Positions 1-8,648 of a stretch of 64,000 bases of DNA are shown here, piece after piece (the first letter of the stretch is position 1; every line of letters starts with the position of its first letter). Source of the stretch: Haliea sp040222615 (GTDB lineage Bacteria; Pseudomonadota; Gammaproteobacteria; Pseudomonadales; Halieaceae); the NCBI RefSeq assembly GCF_040222615.1, contig NZ_JAVKCQ010000020.1, positions 1 through 64,000 on the forward strand. Direction: 5' to 3'. The notes under the pieces are model-generated. The model ran no database searches. It had not been told where the DNA came from and worked only from the letters and a program-made list of their open reading frames with translations. Both the position numbers and the translations under genes were made by a program.

Positions 1-33
1 GCCGCCCAGGTGGGGCCGCCCAGGTGGGGCCGC
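1..33. repeat. 14-bp tandem repeat at window edge
   Basis: The unit GCCGCCCAGGTGGG occurs twice in tandem (1-14 and 15-28) and a third partial copy follows. It may continue left of the window, so its full size is unknown. No coding role is evident. The rest of 1-113 holds nothing I recognise. Confidence 0.6.
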
Positions 34-113
34 TTCGTCGGGCTTGTTTGCCGCATGTACCCGGCCTCGGCAGCTAGGCGCGCCTGCCCCTACTCGGTAG
101 GCAATGAGATGCC

Positions 114-536
114 TCAGTCCAACGGATACGGCGGCCGCTGCCCGCCGCAGAGCACGTCGGTCACCTGTTCCGTGTCCATGTACTCGGTGAGTTTGACCAG
201 CTTGCCCTTGTCGAACTCGAACAGGAAATGGTAGTCGTTGCTGTAGGTCTGGCCGGACACATGTTCACCCTCACTGGAAGCCTCCACGGCGACTTTCTCG
301 CCCTCGGCGACCATGCCGCGCACGGTGAAGGTGATGCCGGCAGGGAATACTTCCATGATGCTGGCGATGGCGCCGCGCAGTTCCGGGTATTCGGTGAGGC
401 CGGAAATGAGCGTTGAGCCCATGGTCTCCACGCAACCGTTTCTGGCGTAGGCCGCGAGCACCGCATCGACGTTGCCTGCGCTGAGGTCCGCGAGGAACTG
501 GCGAACACGCGCCTTGTTGTCTGTCTCTGTCGTCAT
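114..536 (-). CDS. SnoaL-like / limonene-epoxide-hydrolase-fold protein
   Basis: A 140-residue protein with the length and pattern of the SnoaL/NTF2-like alpha+beta barrel, closest in feel to the limonene-1,2-epoxide hydrolase group. It begins with a helix (VRQFLADLSAGNVDAVLA), then has a central EVFPAGITFTVRGMVAEG stretch and an acidic strand end (LTEYMDTEQV). Such proteins act on steroid- or terpenoid-like small molecules or are small-ligand binders; the substrate cannot be read here. I chose the ATG at 536 because the fold starts there; upstream in-frame Met codons would add an arginine-rich, unlikely extension. The 200 bases separating it from the HMG-CoA reductase stop hold nothing I recognise. 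Confidence 0.75.
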   Translation of the reverse strand: MTTETDNKARVRQFLADLSAGNVDAVLAAYARNGCVETMGSTLISGLTEYPELRGAIASIMEVFPAGITFTVRGMVAEGEKVAVEASSEGEHVSGQTYSNDYHFLFEFDKGKLVKLTEYMDTEQVTDVLCGGQRPPYPLD

Positions 537-737
537 TACTGTCACCCGCGAAATGGAGCGCCGGCGGCGCCATGGCCCCATCTTAGCCACCGGGATTGGT
601 CGCGCCATCTCGCTGGTACAGCATTTCAAGCCAGGACATCCGACCCGTCGCAGCGGGTCGGCGCTGGTTCAACTATTCGACAAGACGAGGCCGGGCGGGC
701 AGCGGCCAGGCTGCCGGGTGGAAGTTGCGTGCGGGTA

Positions 738-1925
738 TCAGCGGTTCCTGCCCAGCCGTTCATGGGCATTGACCCATTCGTTCTGGCGGGTTTCCTTGTC
801 CACCCGGGTGGCAGCGCCCAGTGACAGCTCCCCCGCGACGACCAGGCCGGCGGCGATTTCCGCCAGCTTCAATGCCTTGCCCTTGCCGTGGCAGTCCATG
901 ATCTCGAGGCACTCGCGCTGGGTGGGCAGATTGGTGCCGCCGCCGTAGGTGGCGAGGATCAGTGCCGGCAGGGTGATGGAGAAAAAGTAGTCGCCGGCAC
1001 GGGTCACCCGGGTGTACACCGTGCACTGGTTGGACTCGCCGATATTGGCAATATCCTGGCCGGTAGCCAGGTACAGGGCGGCGAGGCCATTGGCGGGGTG
1101 TGCGGCGTTGTTCGAAGAGTGGGTGAGGAAGGAGGCCACGGTGGTGATGCCCCAGCCATAGTGCATGGCTTCCGGGGTGATGCGCAGGTTGGACTGCAGC
1201 ACGTCCCGCGGCACGGTGATTTCCGCGGTCACCCGGCGCCCGCGACCCTTGAGCGAGTTTACCGAGGAGGTGCGTTTCTCGGTATCGAAGTTGCCGGAAA
1301 GCAGGTAGTGACGCATTCTCGGGAACTGCTCGCGGATCCACTCGCAGGCGACAAAAGTCGCCTTGCTGGTCATGTTCTGGCCAGCGGCATCGCCCGTGCT
1401 GTAGTCAAAGCGGGTGAACACCATGTTGTGGGCGATGTAGTGTTCGACCTCGTTGAGCTTGCCGACGGATGTGGTGCTTTCGGCCACCGCCTTGATCGCC
1501 GGGAAGTTCTCCACCAGCCATTCGTTGAAATCCCGCGCATCGCGGGCGTCCTTGAAGACGAAGCAGGGCGCCCGTTGCATGGCTTCGCCGCAGACGGTGG
1601 TTTTTACCCCGCCGCTCTCGCGAATGACTTTCATGCCGCGGTTGTAGCTGGCCAGCATGGTGCCCTCAACCGTGGCCATCGGTACGTAGAATTCGCCCTG
1701 CGCATGCTCACCGTCAATCAGCAAAGGGCCCGCCAGGCCAATCGGTACCTGGACTACGCCGAACATGTTCTCGATATTGCCGGCCATGACTTCGGGTTCG
1801 AAGGAGAACTGGCGCGTATGGTGCAGCTGCGCGGGGGTTTTTGCTTCGATAAAGGCCTGGCGTTCGGCGATGATGTCTCGGCTGTAGTCGTTCTCGTTGT
1901 TGCGCGGGATTTTGTTATTGCTCAT
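738..1925 (-). CDS. Hydroxymethylglutaryl-CoA reductase
   Basis: A 395-residue HMG-CoA reductase, which reduces HMG-CoA to mevalonate with NAD(P)H. The catalytic set of the class I family is visible: Glu in PMATVEGTML, Lys in TEKRTSSVN (the DKKP position), Asp in ATGQDIAN and His in the C-terminal AHERLGRN. The cofactor loop reads YSTGDAAGQNMTSKAT, and GGGTNLPTQRECL and AGELSLGAA are also typical. No membrane anchor is present, so it should be cytosolic. The ATG at 1925 is preceded by GAGGGCGATGCC, a usable ribosome binding site. It lies 73 bases after recQ on the same strand. No other mevalonate-pathway gene is in the window. Confidence 0.9.
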   Translation of the reverse strand: MSNNKIPRNNENDYSRDIIAERQAFIEAKTPAQLHHTRQFSFEPEVMAGNIENMFGVVQVPIGLAGPLLIDGEHAQGEFYVPMATVEGTMLASYNRGMKVIRESGGVKTTVCGEAMQRAPCFVFKDARDARDFNEWLVENFPAIKAVAESTTSVGKLNEVEHYIAHNMVFTRFDYSTGDAAGQNMTSKATFVACEWIREQFPRMRHYLLSGNFDTEKRTSSVNSLKGRGRRVTAEITVPRDVLQSNLRITPEAMHYGWGITTVASFLTHSSNNAAHPANGLAALYLATGQDIANIGESNQCTVYTRVTRAGDYFFSITLPALILATYGGGTNLPTQRECLEIMDCHGKGKALKLAEIAAGLVVAGELSLGAATRVDKETRQNEWVNAHERLGRNR

Positions 1926-1998
1926 GGCATCGCCCTCGGGAAAATGGGAAGGGTAGGAAAAAGGCCCCCGCAGCGCAAGCAACGCTCCGGCGGGGGGC

Positions 1999-3804
1999 TC
2001 AGCCGGCGGATTGTTCCAGGTGCTGTGCAATCACCCTGAGGAAATCCCGCCCGTATTTGTCGCGCTTGCGCTCGCCAACGCCGCTGAGGCGGCCAAAGGC
2101 ATTGATGTCGCGGGGCAGCGCGGCGCACATTTCCTGCAGGGTGCGGTCGTGGAAGATGATGTACGGCGGTATGCCCTGGGTTTCTGCCAGGGCCCGGCGG
2201 CATTCGCGCAGGGCTTCCCAGAGCCCGACATCCACTTCCTCCGGCAGGGGCTGGCGGGTCTGCTGGCGGGTTGCCTTGCGGGCGATATCCTTGCGCAGTT
2301 GCAGGGTCTCCTCGCCCTTGAGCAGGGACCGGCACTTGTCCTGCAGGCGCAGGGCGCCAAAGCGCTCGAGATCCGCGCTGAGGTAGCCACCCGCGACCAG
2401 CTGGCGGAACACCGAGCGCCACTGGTGGTTGTCCAGCGACTTGCCGACGCCGAAGGTGGGCAGGCAATGATGGTCGTACTGGAAAATCCGGTCGTTCTCC
2501 ACCCCGCGCAGCACCTCGATCAGGTGGTTGACGCCAAAGCGCTGGCCGGTGCGGTAGACCGCGCTTAGCGCCATGCGCGCGGCCTCGGTACCGTCCCAGG
2601 TGGGCACAGGGTCAAGGCAGGTGTCGCAGTTGCCGCAGGGCTCCAGAAGGTCATCGCCGAAATAGTGAAGCAGGGCCTGGCGCCGGCAGCTGGTGATTTC
2701 GCACAGGCCGAGCATGGCGTTGAGACGCTGCTGCTCCGCGCGCTTGTGCTCGGCGCTGCCCTCGGAGCTGTCCATCATCTGGCGCAGCTTGAGGACATCC
2801 TGCAGACCGTAGACCAGCCAGGCGTTCGCCGGCAAACCGTCGCGGCCGGCGCGGCCGGTTTCCTGGTAATAGGCTTCAATGGTCTTGGGCAGGTCCAGGT
2901 GGGCGACGAAGCGCACATCCGGTTTGTCGATGCCCATGCCGAAGGCGATGGTAGCGACCATGATCACAGCGTCCTCGCGCAGGAAGCGTGACTGGTGGCT
3001 GCTGCGCAGCGCGGCCGGGAGACCGGCGTGGTAGGGCAGGGCGTTGTAGCCCTCCTGCTGCAGCCACAGTGCGGTCTCCTGCACCTTCTTGCGCGACAGG
3101 CAGTAGACGATTCCCGCGTCGCGCGGGTGTTCCGCCTGCAGGAAGCGCAGCAGCTGCTGCTTCGGGTTCTGCTTCAGAGCGATGCGGTAGCGGATATTGG
3201 GGCGGTCGAAGCCGGCGATGAATTTTTCCGCATCCTCCAGGTCCAGCCTCGTAATGATTTCCTGGCGGGTGCGGGCATCGGCGGTCGCGGTGAGAGCGAT
3301 CCTCGGCACTGCGGGGAAACGCTCGTGCAGCAGGCTCAGCTGCAGGTAGTCAGCGCGGAAGTCGTGGCCCCACTGGGATACGCAATGGGCCTCGTCGATT
3401 GCGAACAGGGCGATGTCCGCGCGTTCCAGCAAAGCCAGCATCCGGCCCTGTACCAGCCGTTCGGGAGCGATATAGAGCAGGTCCAGCTGGCCCTGGACCA
3501 GGGCCTGCTCCACCTCCTGGGCGGTGGCGGGGTCGAGGCTGGAATTGAGGTAGGCGGCCCGTACCCCCAGCTCCCGCAGCGCATCGACCTGGTCCTGCAT
3601 CAGGGCGATCAGCGGCGAGATGACAATCCCGCAGCCATCGCGCACCAGCGCCGGCACCTGGTAACACAGGGATTTGCCGCCGCCGGTGGGCATCAGCACC
3701 AGCGCGTCCTGGCCGGCGACCAGTCGCTGCACGACGGCCTCCTGCAGGGGGCGAAAAGCGGGGTAACCGAAAACGGACTGGAGTACGGCGAGGGCAGAGG
3801 TCAT
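1999..3804 (-). CDS. recQ: ATP-dependent DNA helicase RecQ
   Basis: A 601-residue RecQ, the 3'-5' superfamily 2 helicase of recombination and fork repair. Walker A TGGGKS is at residues 40-45, the DEAH box sits in FAIDEAHCVSQWGHDF, and motif VI is in QETGRAGRDGLPA. The RecQ-C-terminal zinc site is seen as CRRQALLHYFGD followed by CGNCDTC. A C-terminal HRDC region (RECRRALAETQGIPPYIIF) completes the full-length architecture. I placed the start at the ATG at 3804 (MTSALAVLQ) because 15 further upstream codons do not match the family. Confidence 0.96.
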   Translation of the reverse strand: MTSALAVLQSVFGYPAFRPLQEAVVQRLVAGQDALVLMPTGGGKSLCYQVPALVRDGCGIVISPLIALMQDQVDALRELGVRAAYLNSSLDPATAQEVEQALVQGQLDLLYIAPERLVQGRMLALLERADIALFAIDEAHCVSQWGHDFRADYLQLSLLHERFPAVPRIALTATADARTRQEIITRLDLEDAEKFIAGFDRPNIRYRIALKQNPKQQLLRFLQAEHPRDAGIVYCLSRKKVQETALWLQQEGYNALPYHAGLPAALRSSHQSRFLREDAVIMVATIAFGMGIDKPDVRFVAHLDLPKTIEAYYQETGRAGRDGLPANAWLVYGLQDVLKLRQMMDSSEGSAEHKRAEQQRLNAMLGLCEITSCRRQALLHYFGDDLLEPCGNCDTCLDPVPTWDGTEAARMALSAVYRTGQRFGVNHLIEVLRGVENDRIFQYDHHCLPTFGVGKSLDNHQWRSVFRQLVAGGYLSADLERFGALRLQDKCRSLLKGEETLQLRKDIARKATRQQTRQPLPEEVDVGLWEALRECRRALAETQGIPPYIIFHDRTLQEMCAALPRDINAFGRLSGVGERKRDKYGRDFLRVIAQHLEQSAG

Positions 3805-3849
3805 GGCGGGCGAGTATACCCCAGTCCGGCCCGCTAGCCGGTGATCCAA

Positions 3850-5316
3850 TCAGTGCAATAAGGCCTGAATCAGTTCGTTGCGCAGTTCGCGGGGGTCGAT
3901 GACCCGGTCAAAGGCCATGGCATCGGCTCCGGCCCAGGCGCCGCTCTGGCGGGCCGCAAGCGCTTCGGCGGCATCGCTGTCGGCGCCGGTGACTGCGGCG
4001 GCGCCCAGGGCCGGGATGCCGCCCAGGCTGACTCCGGGCAGCGCCAGGCTCACCAGCTGCCGGTCCCAGGGGTTCATGCCCATGACCGAGCTGCCGAAAC
4101 CAAAGGCCTTGCGCAGGGTGACGACCACCTTCTGTCCGCGATAGTGGCGCTGGGCCCGGAACATGTTGGCCGCCGCCCGCAGGACACCCGAGCGCTCCGC
4201 AGCCGGCCCGGGCATCACGCCGGGGTTGTCGACCAGGGATACCAGCGGCAGGCCGAACCGGTGCGCCAGGTCAATGAAGTAACTGGCCTTGTCGGCGGCC
4301 TGGCGGGTGATGGCACCCGCTTCAACGGCCGGCTGGTTGGCGATGAGCAGGCAGCTGCGGCCGCCGATGCGGGCGAGCGCGGCGATCAGGGTCCGGCCAT
4401 AGTCTGGTTGCAATTCCAGCAGGCTGTCGGCGTCCACCAGCTCCGCCAGCACCCTGCGCATGTCATAGGGCTGAGCGACAACCGGCGGCATGATATCGAG
4501 CAGGCTGTCCACAGGGCGCGGCGCGCCTGCGGCGGGGTCCGCGGCTTTGGCCGCGAGCGTGTCGGGCTGTGCCAGCAGATCGAGGAATCGGCGCGCCAGG
4601 CTGAAGCACTCGGCCTCGCTGCCGCCACGCAGGTGGGCGACGCCACTGTCGCGGGTGTGGAGCAGGGCAGAGCCCAGCTGTTCAGCGGTGGTGTCGATAC
4701 CCATGGCGGCCTTCACCAGTGGCGGCCCGGCGCTGAAGAGAGCGCTGTCCTCGGCCATGATTACCAGGTCGGCGAACATGGCGGCCAGGGCGCCGTGGCC
4801 GGCGGAGGTGCCGAGCACAAGGGCCACGATGGGCGCCTGTCCCTGCAGCTCGGCGAGCAGTTGCAGGTCGCCGGGAGCGTGGGGATAGCGCTCATCCTGG
4901 TTGCTGGCCCGCTCGCCGGCGCCGTCCAGCAACACCAGGAGGGGATAGCGCTGTTCCAGCGCCAGGCGCACCAGGCGGGCGCGCTTGGCGGCGTTGGGGT
5001 GGCCGATGGAGCCACCCTGGACGGTGAAGTCCTCCGCGAGGATAACGCAGCGGCGGCCGTCGATCTGCACAGTGCCCGCCACCAGGCCGTCGGCGGGTAC
5101 CGCAGGCCGGCCGGCTGGATGCTGGCCGCCCGCCAGGGCGCCGTACTCCCTGAAGCTGCCCGCGTCGGCCAAGGCCTCGATACGCTCCCGGGCGGTGAGC
5201 CGTCCGCGCCGGTGCTGGCGGGCGATGCGGTCCTCACCGCCCTGGGCGACGGCGTCCTGCTGGCGCTGGCGCAGCTCGCACAACAGGGCTTCCCATTGCT
5301 TGCGGTATTCGGTCAT
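3850..5316 (-). CDS. Acyl-CoA carboxylase carboxyltransferase (beta) subunit
   Basis: A 488-residue carboxyltransferase of the PccB/MccB/AccD5 family, which moves carboxyl from carboxybiotin to an acyl-CoA. The N-terminal half has RGRLTARERIEAL, AEDFTVQGGSIG and LLDGAGERA. The C-terminal half has DNPGVMPG and KAFGFGSSVMGM. Enzymes of this type need a biotin carboxylase/BCCP alpha subunit, usually encoded beside them; none is in this window. The acyl substrate cannot be told from sequence. The start ATG at 5316 gives MTEYRKQWEALL, a usual beginning; a 20-residue longer start is possible but unsupported. The gene lies 45 bases upstream of recQ on the same strand. Confidence 0.85.
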   Translation of the reverse strand: MTEYRKQWEALLCELRQRQQDAVAQGGEDRIARQHRRGRLTARERIEALADAGSFREYGALAGGQHPAGRPAVPADGLVAGTVQIDGRRCVILAEDFTVQGGSIGHPNAAKRARLVRLALEQRYPLLVLLDGAGERASNQDERYPHAPGDLQLLAELQGQAPIVALVLGTSAGHGALAAMFADLVIMAEDSALFSAGPPLVKAAMGIDTTAEQLGSALLHTRDSGVAHLRGGSEAECFSLARRFLDLLAQPDTLAAKAADPAAGAPRPVDSLLDIMPPVVAQPYDMRRVLAELVDADSLLELQPDYGRTLIAALARIGGRSCLLIANQPAVEAGAITRQAADKASYFIDLAHRFGLPLVSLVDNPGVMPGPAAERSGVLRAAANMFRAQRHYRGQKVVVTLRKAFGFGSSVMGMNPWDRQLVSLALPGVSLGGIPALGAAAVTGADSDAAEALAARQSGAWAGADAMAFDRVIDPRELRNELIQALLH

Positions 5317-5422
5317 GGTGGCGGGCCGTGTTGTTAGCGAAGACACTAAAATACGTAACGCCGCCGCCGCGGACAACGGCGGCGGTCTGGCCCCGGTTCA
5401 GTCTGTTGGTGCGCGACCGCCT

Positions 5423-6910
5423 TTATGCTGCCGAGGATCTCTTCGCTTGGGGCGGTTCCAGGCCGAATGCCGCCCAGTCCGGCTCCGCCATGCAGGCGGT
5501 GAAGCGGGCGAAATTCCACGGCCAGCTGGAGGGAATACCCTCCGCATCCAGGTACCAGCTGTCACAGCCCCCCAGGTACCAGACCGTGTTCTTGGCCGCG
5601 GCGACGCGCTCGGTCTCAAAGCTCTCCATGGCCTCGAGACTGGGGGCGATCTCGCTGCAATCGTCCCCCCGCAGGCGCGCCAGCAACTGGCTGATGTAGC
5701 CCCACTGGTGCTCGGCAATGTCTATCAGGGAGAAGTTGCCCACCGGCCCATTGGGGCCATTGAGCATGAACAGGTTCGGGAAATCGGGCATGGTTACCGC
5801 CAGGTAGGCCTTGGGTCGATCGGCCCAGAAGGCTTCCAGGCTGGCTCCGTTGCGCCCGTTGATCGTCATCGGGCGCATGAAGTGATCGGCATGGAAGCCC
5901 GTGGCATAGACGATCACGTCCAGCTCGTGCAGTTCCCCGTCCGCGGTGCGGATCCCTGCCGGCTCGATACGCTCAATGCCTTCGCGCACCAGCCGTGACT
6001 GTGGGTGCTGGATGGCCCGGTAGTAATCGGGCGAGAAAATCAGGCGTTTGCACAGCGGCGCGTGGTCCGGTCGCAGCAGCTCCCGCAGTGCCGGGTCGGT
6101 CACGGACTGTTCCAGGTTGTCCAGGCAGGCTTTGGCCATGGCGCGGGCGGGCTCCGATTCCATATCGGTGATGGACTGGGTGTAGGCCTCGACTGCAGCC
6201 ATGTACTCGTCCACGTTCATCGCCTTGGCCAGTACCTCGGGATCCTGGAAGGCGGCCCGCTCTGCCTCGCTGAAGACCCCGTTTTCCACCGGCATGATCC
6301 ACTGTGGCGTGCGCTGGTAGTGTTCCAGCAGCGCCGCCTTGCCCGCCAGCGCCGAGATGATCTGCACCCCGGTGGAACCGTTGCCGATGACGCCGATGCG
6401 CTTGCCCTCGAGCGCCACGCCATGGTCCCAGCGGGCGCTGTGCATCAGGTCCCCGCGGAAGGACTCGGCGCCGGCGATGTCCGGATAGCGGGGGTGGTGG
6501 AGTACGCCGGTGGCGGCGATCAGAATGTCGGCGCTGTCGCGGTGACCACTGCGGAACTCCAGCTGCCAGCGGCCATCGCGGTAGTCCGCGCGGGTGGCTT
6601 CCTCGCCGAACCGGGTCAATCGGTCGATACCGTATTTGGCAGCGGTGCGCTCGAAATAGGTCTGGATTTCAGGGCCGGGGGGGAGATGCCTGCTCCAGTC
6701 CGGATTGCGTTCGAAGCTGTAGGTGTAGAAATGCGAGGGCACGTCGCAGGTCAGGCCGGGGTAGGTGTTGTCGCGCCAGGTCCCGCCGACCCGGTCGGCC
6801 TTTTCGTAGAGGGTGATGTCGGTGTAACCCTCTTCCTGCAGGCGGATGCCGGCGAGGATGCCGGCCATACCGGCGCCGAGAACGATGATGCGGGGTTGTG
6901 TGGCGGACAT
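5423..6910 (-). CDS. Flavin-containing (Baeyer-Villiger-type) monooxygenase
   Basis: A 495-residue two-dinucleotide-fold flavoprotein. The FAD Rossmann motif GAGMAG is at residues 12-17, the NADPH motif GNGSTG is at 176-181, and between them FRGDLMHSARWD (151-162) matches the Baeyer-Villiger fingerprint FxGxxxHxxxW. The sequence DRVGGTWRDNTYPGL is typical of cyclohexanone/phenylacetone-type enzymes. The predicted reaction is NADPH- and O2-dependent insertion of oxygen next to a ketone, or a related oxygenation; the substrate is not determinable. It is divergent from an AraC regulator at 7043, with inverted repeats between them, which suggests local control. Confidence 0.88.
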   Translation of the reverse strand: MSATQPRIIVLGAGMAGILAGIRLQEEGYTDITLYEKADRVGGTWRDNTYPGLTCDVPSHFYTYSFERNPDWSRHLPPGPEIQTYFERTAAKYGIDRLTRFGEEATRADYRDGRWQLEFRSGHRDSADILIAATGVLHHPRYPDIAGAESFRGDLMHSARWDHGVALEGKRIGVIGNGSTGVQIISALAGKAALLEHYQRTPQWIMPVENGVFSEAERAAFQDPEVLAKAMNVDEYMAAVEAYTQSITDMESEPARAMAKACLDNLEQSVTDPALRELLRPDHAPLCKRLIFSPDYYRAIQHPQSRLVREGIERIEPAGIRTADGELHELDVIVYATGFHADHFMRPMTINGRNGASLEAFWADRPKAYLAVTMPDFPNLFMLNGPNGPVGNFSLIDIAEHQWGYISQLLARLRGDDCSEIAPSLEAMESFETERVAAAKNTVWYLGGCDSWYLDAEGIPSSWPWNFARFTACMAEPDWAAFGLEPPQAKRSSAA

Positions 6911-6970
6911 GGGGATGGCTCCTGGCTGATGTGATTATGGTGATAGCTTACGGCAGAGCGGCCATTCAAG

Positions 6971-7016
6971 GCTTAACATTTATGTTCAACTTTATGGCAA
7001 TATTGTCAAAATTGCC
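6971..7016. promoter_or_regulatory. Inverted repeats between monooxygenase and AraC gene
   Basis: Two inverted repeats lie in the divergent intergenic region. One is centred on AACAT-TT-ATGTT (6975-6986; the flanks extend it to 7 of 9 matching bases per arm over 6971-6989). The other is GGCAAT-N9-ATTGCC (6996-7001 and 7011-7016). A TTGACA hexamer reading leftward (7004-7009) sits inside the second. The region is AT-rich against a GC-rich background. These are plausible operators for the adjacent AraC-type regulator; no protein binding is shown. Confidence 0.4.
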
Positions 7017-7042
7017 GACGGCTCACAGCGGTGCTGAATGTC

Positions 7043-8104
7043 ATGCCTCAAAACACGCCTCAAGCTTCTCCCGCCCTGCGGAAACCGCCTGGCCCGGATG
7101 CCCCCAGTTCAACCTTTGCGCCGCTGGTGGAACTGTTGCTGGCGGAACTGGAGGCCTGCGGCCAGGCGGATGGCCTGCGCCAGCCGCCGCTCACCCTGGA
7201 GGCGTTTACCCGCTGGTATCTCGACGTGGTCCAGCGCCTGGATGCCTACCTGGCGGTTGGCGCCGATCACGCCCCGATGGCGCGGGGCGAGGTGGAGTTG
7301 ATGTGCCGCTGCGCCCTGTCGGCCGCCGACTTGCGCGAGGTCATTGCCATCTGTGAACGTTTTGCCGGCATGTTGCAGCCGCGGGCGGGGCGCATCCGCC
7401 TGGAATCGGCAGCGGAGCGCGCCAGTTTCCGCCTTGATTCGCTCCGCGGCCAGCCCAGTACCGCCGGCAGTCTGGTGGATATCACCGGCCTGTTTGCATT
7501 TCTGCAGTTGTTCCAGTGGCTGCTCGGCAGGGAGCTGCCACTGGAACAGGTCCGTATCGGCCCCATACGTCGTAACGACGTGCTGCCCTTCCTGCGCCTG
7601 TTCCGGGCGCCGGTGCTGGCCGGTGGTGAGGACTATGCCCTGGACTTTGCCGCCGCGGCCCTGGACCTGCCGGTGGTGCGCAACCCCAGTGAGTTCACCG
7701 AGTTCTTTCACAGTTTTCCCTGCGCCGTGTTCGGTGTCCGTGGCCACAGCCTGCCGGGCCAGGTCGCCGCGCTGCTCTCTGCCGCCCTGCGCCACGGCGC
7801 GCCGCTGCCGAGCCAGGGGCAACTTGCCGAGGGCCTGGGGCTGCCGCTTTCGACCTTTCGCCGGCGCTTGCGGCAGGGGGGCAGTAACTACCGGGCCCTG
7901 CGGGAGGCTGCGCTGCGCAATGGCGCCTGCGAAGCCCTGGCGCAGCCGGACCGGCGGGTCGGTGATATAGCTGCCGGCCTGGGCTTTGCCGATGCCGCCA
8001 GCTTCACTCGGGCGTTTGTGCAGTGGTTCGGTGTGCCGCCGGGGGTGTGGCGGGACCAGTTCCTGCAGAAGGACCCCGCGCGGGGCGGCGAAAATAAACA
8101 TTGA
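7043..8104 (+). CDS. AraC-family transcriptional regulator
   Basis: About 353 residues with a poorly conserved N-terminal sensing region and a C-terminal double helix-turn-helix. The first HTH is seen in LAEGLGLPLSTFRRRLRQGG. The second is in VGDIAAGLGFADAASFTRAF followed by WFGVPPGVW, the usual AraC/XylS signature with the common terminal proline. The layout resembles OruR/ArgR-like AraC proteins with a PF12625-type N-terminus. A GTG at 7031 could be used instead of the ATG at 7043; neither has a strong Shine-Dalgarno. Its divergent position suggests it controls the flavin monooxygenase at 5423-6910. Confidence 0.85.
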   Translation: MPQNTPQASPALRKPPGPDAPSSTFAPLVELLLAELEACGQADGLRQPPLTLEAFTRWYLDVVQRLDAYLAVGADHAPMARGEVELMCRCALSAADLREVIAICERFAGMLQPRAGRIRLESAAERASFRLDSLRGQPSTAGSLVDITGLFAFLQLFQWLLGRELPLEQVRIGPIRRNDVLPFLRLFRAPVLAGGEDYALDFAAAALDLPVVRNPSEFTEFFHSFPCAVFGVRGHSLPGQVAALLSAALRHGAPLPSQGQLAEGLGLPLSTFRRRLRQGGSNYRALREAALRNGACEALAQPDRRVGDIAAGLGFADAASFTRAFVQWFGVPPGVWRDQFLQKDPARGGENKH

Positions 8105-8128
8105 CCGATTGTGCAACGCCTGTATACT
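8101..8128 (+). promoter_or_regulatory. Sigma70-type promoter of cold-shock gene
   Basis: TTGACC (8101-8106), a 16-base spacer and TATACT (8123-8128) form a good housekeeping promoter. Its -35 box overlaps the stop codon of the upstream AraC gene. Transcription would begin near 8135 and leave a leader of about 150 bases before the cold-shock ORF. Confidence 0.6.
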
Positions 8129-8134
8129 CGGTCT

Positions 8135-8284
8135 TGCTTGAACGTTTTACACCTATCTTATGCATACCATTTCGAAGTCACGCAGTTAGTACCTCGTCCC
8201 TGATTTCATAAGTAATTGCACTACCTCAAGCCCTACCGCCTTCCCCGGAAGGTTTTATCTATACCTGAAATACAGGAACGTAAC
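8135..8284 (+). promoter_or_regulatory. Long 5' leader of cold-shock gene
   Basis: About 150 untranslated, relatively AT-rich bases lie between the predicted transcription start and the ATG. Long leaders are typical of cspA-type genes, where RNA structure controls translation with temperature. A short inverted repeat, CCTTCC-CC-GGAAGG (8239-8252), is followed directly by TTTTAT and could act as an attenuator; the hairpin is short. The region holds no credible ORF of its own. Confidence 0.4.
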
Positions 8285-8491
8285 ATGGCTACTAGCACCG
8301 GCACCGTAAAATGGTTTAACGAAACTAAAGGCTTCGGCTTCATCGAGCAGGAATCAGGCCCGGACGTATTTGCGCACTTCAGCGCGATCTCCGGCTCCGG
8401 CTTCAAGACGCTGATCGAAGGCCAGAAGGTTGAGTTCAACGTCACTCAGGGCCAGAAAGGCCCGCAAGCAGAAAACATCGTAGTCGTCTAA
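8285..8491 (+). CDS. CspA-family cold-shock protein
   Basis: A 68-residue single cold-shock domain. RNP1 (KGFGFIEQ) and RNP2 (VFAHFS) are intact, and the start MATSTGTVKWFNETKGFGF is typical. Such proteins bind single-stranded RNA or DNA and act as RNA chaperones. The ATG at 8285 (preceded by CAGGAACGTAAC) is preferred over an in-frame upstream ATG at 8216, which would add 23 residues from the leader. It is a single-gene transcript: promoter at 8101, terminator at 8512. Confidence 0.95.
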   Translation: MATSTGTVKWFNETKGFGFIEQESGPDVFAHFSAISGSGFKTLIEGQKVEFNVTQGQKGPQAENIVVV

Positions 8492-8511
8492 GACCGCGTA
8501 AGTTCTGCCAA

Positions 8512-8545
8512 GGCCCCCCGGTGGAGACACCGCGGGGCTTTTTTT
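8512..8545 (+). terminator. Rho-independent terminator after cold-shock gene
   Basis: A GC-rich stem (GCCCCC-CGGTG pairing with CACCG-CGGGGC, one mismatch) with a GAGA loop is followed by seven T residues (8539-8545). It sits 21 bases after the stop codon. Confidence 0.85.
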
Positions 8546-8648
8546 ATGCCCGTAATTCCCGGGCGGCGGTTCAACATGCCTTCCCCGGCAGTTTGCGCCC
8601 GGTGTGGCCGCTAATTATGGTGTGGTTTTCCCAGGCCCCGGGGGCAGC

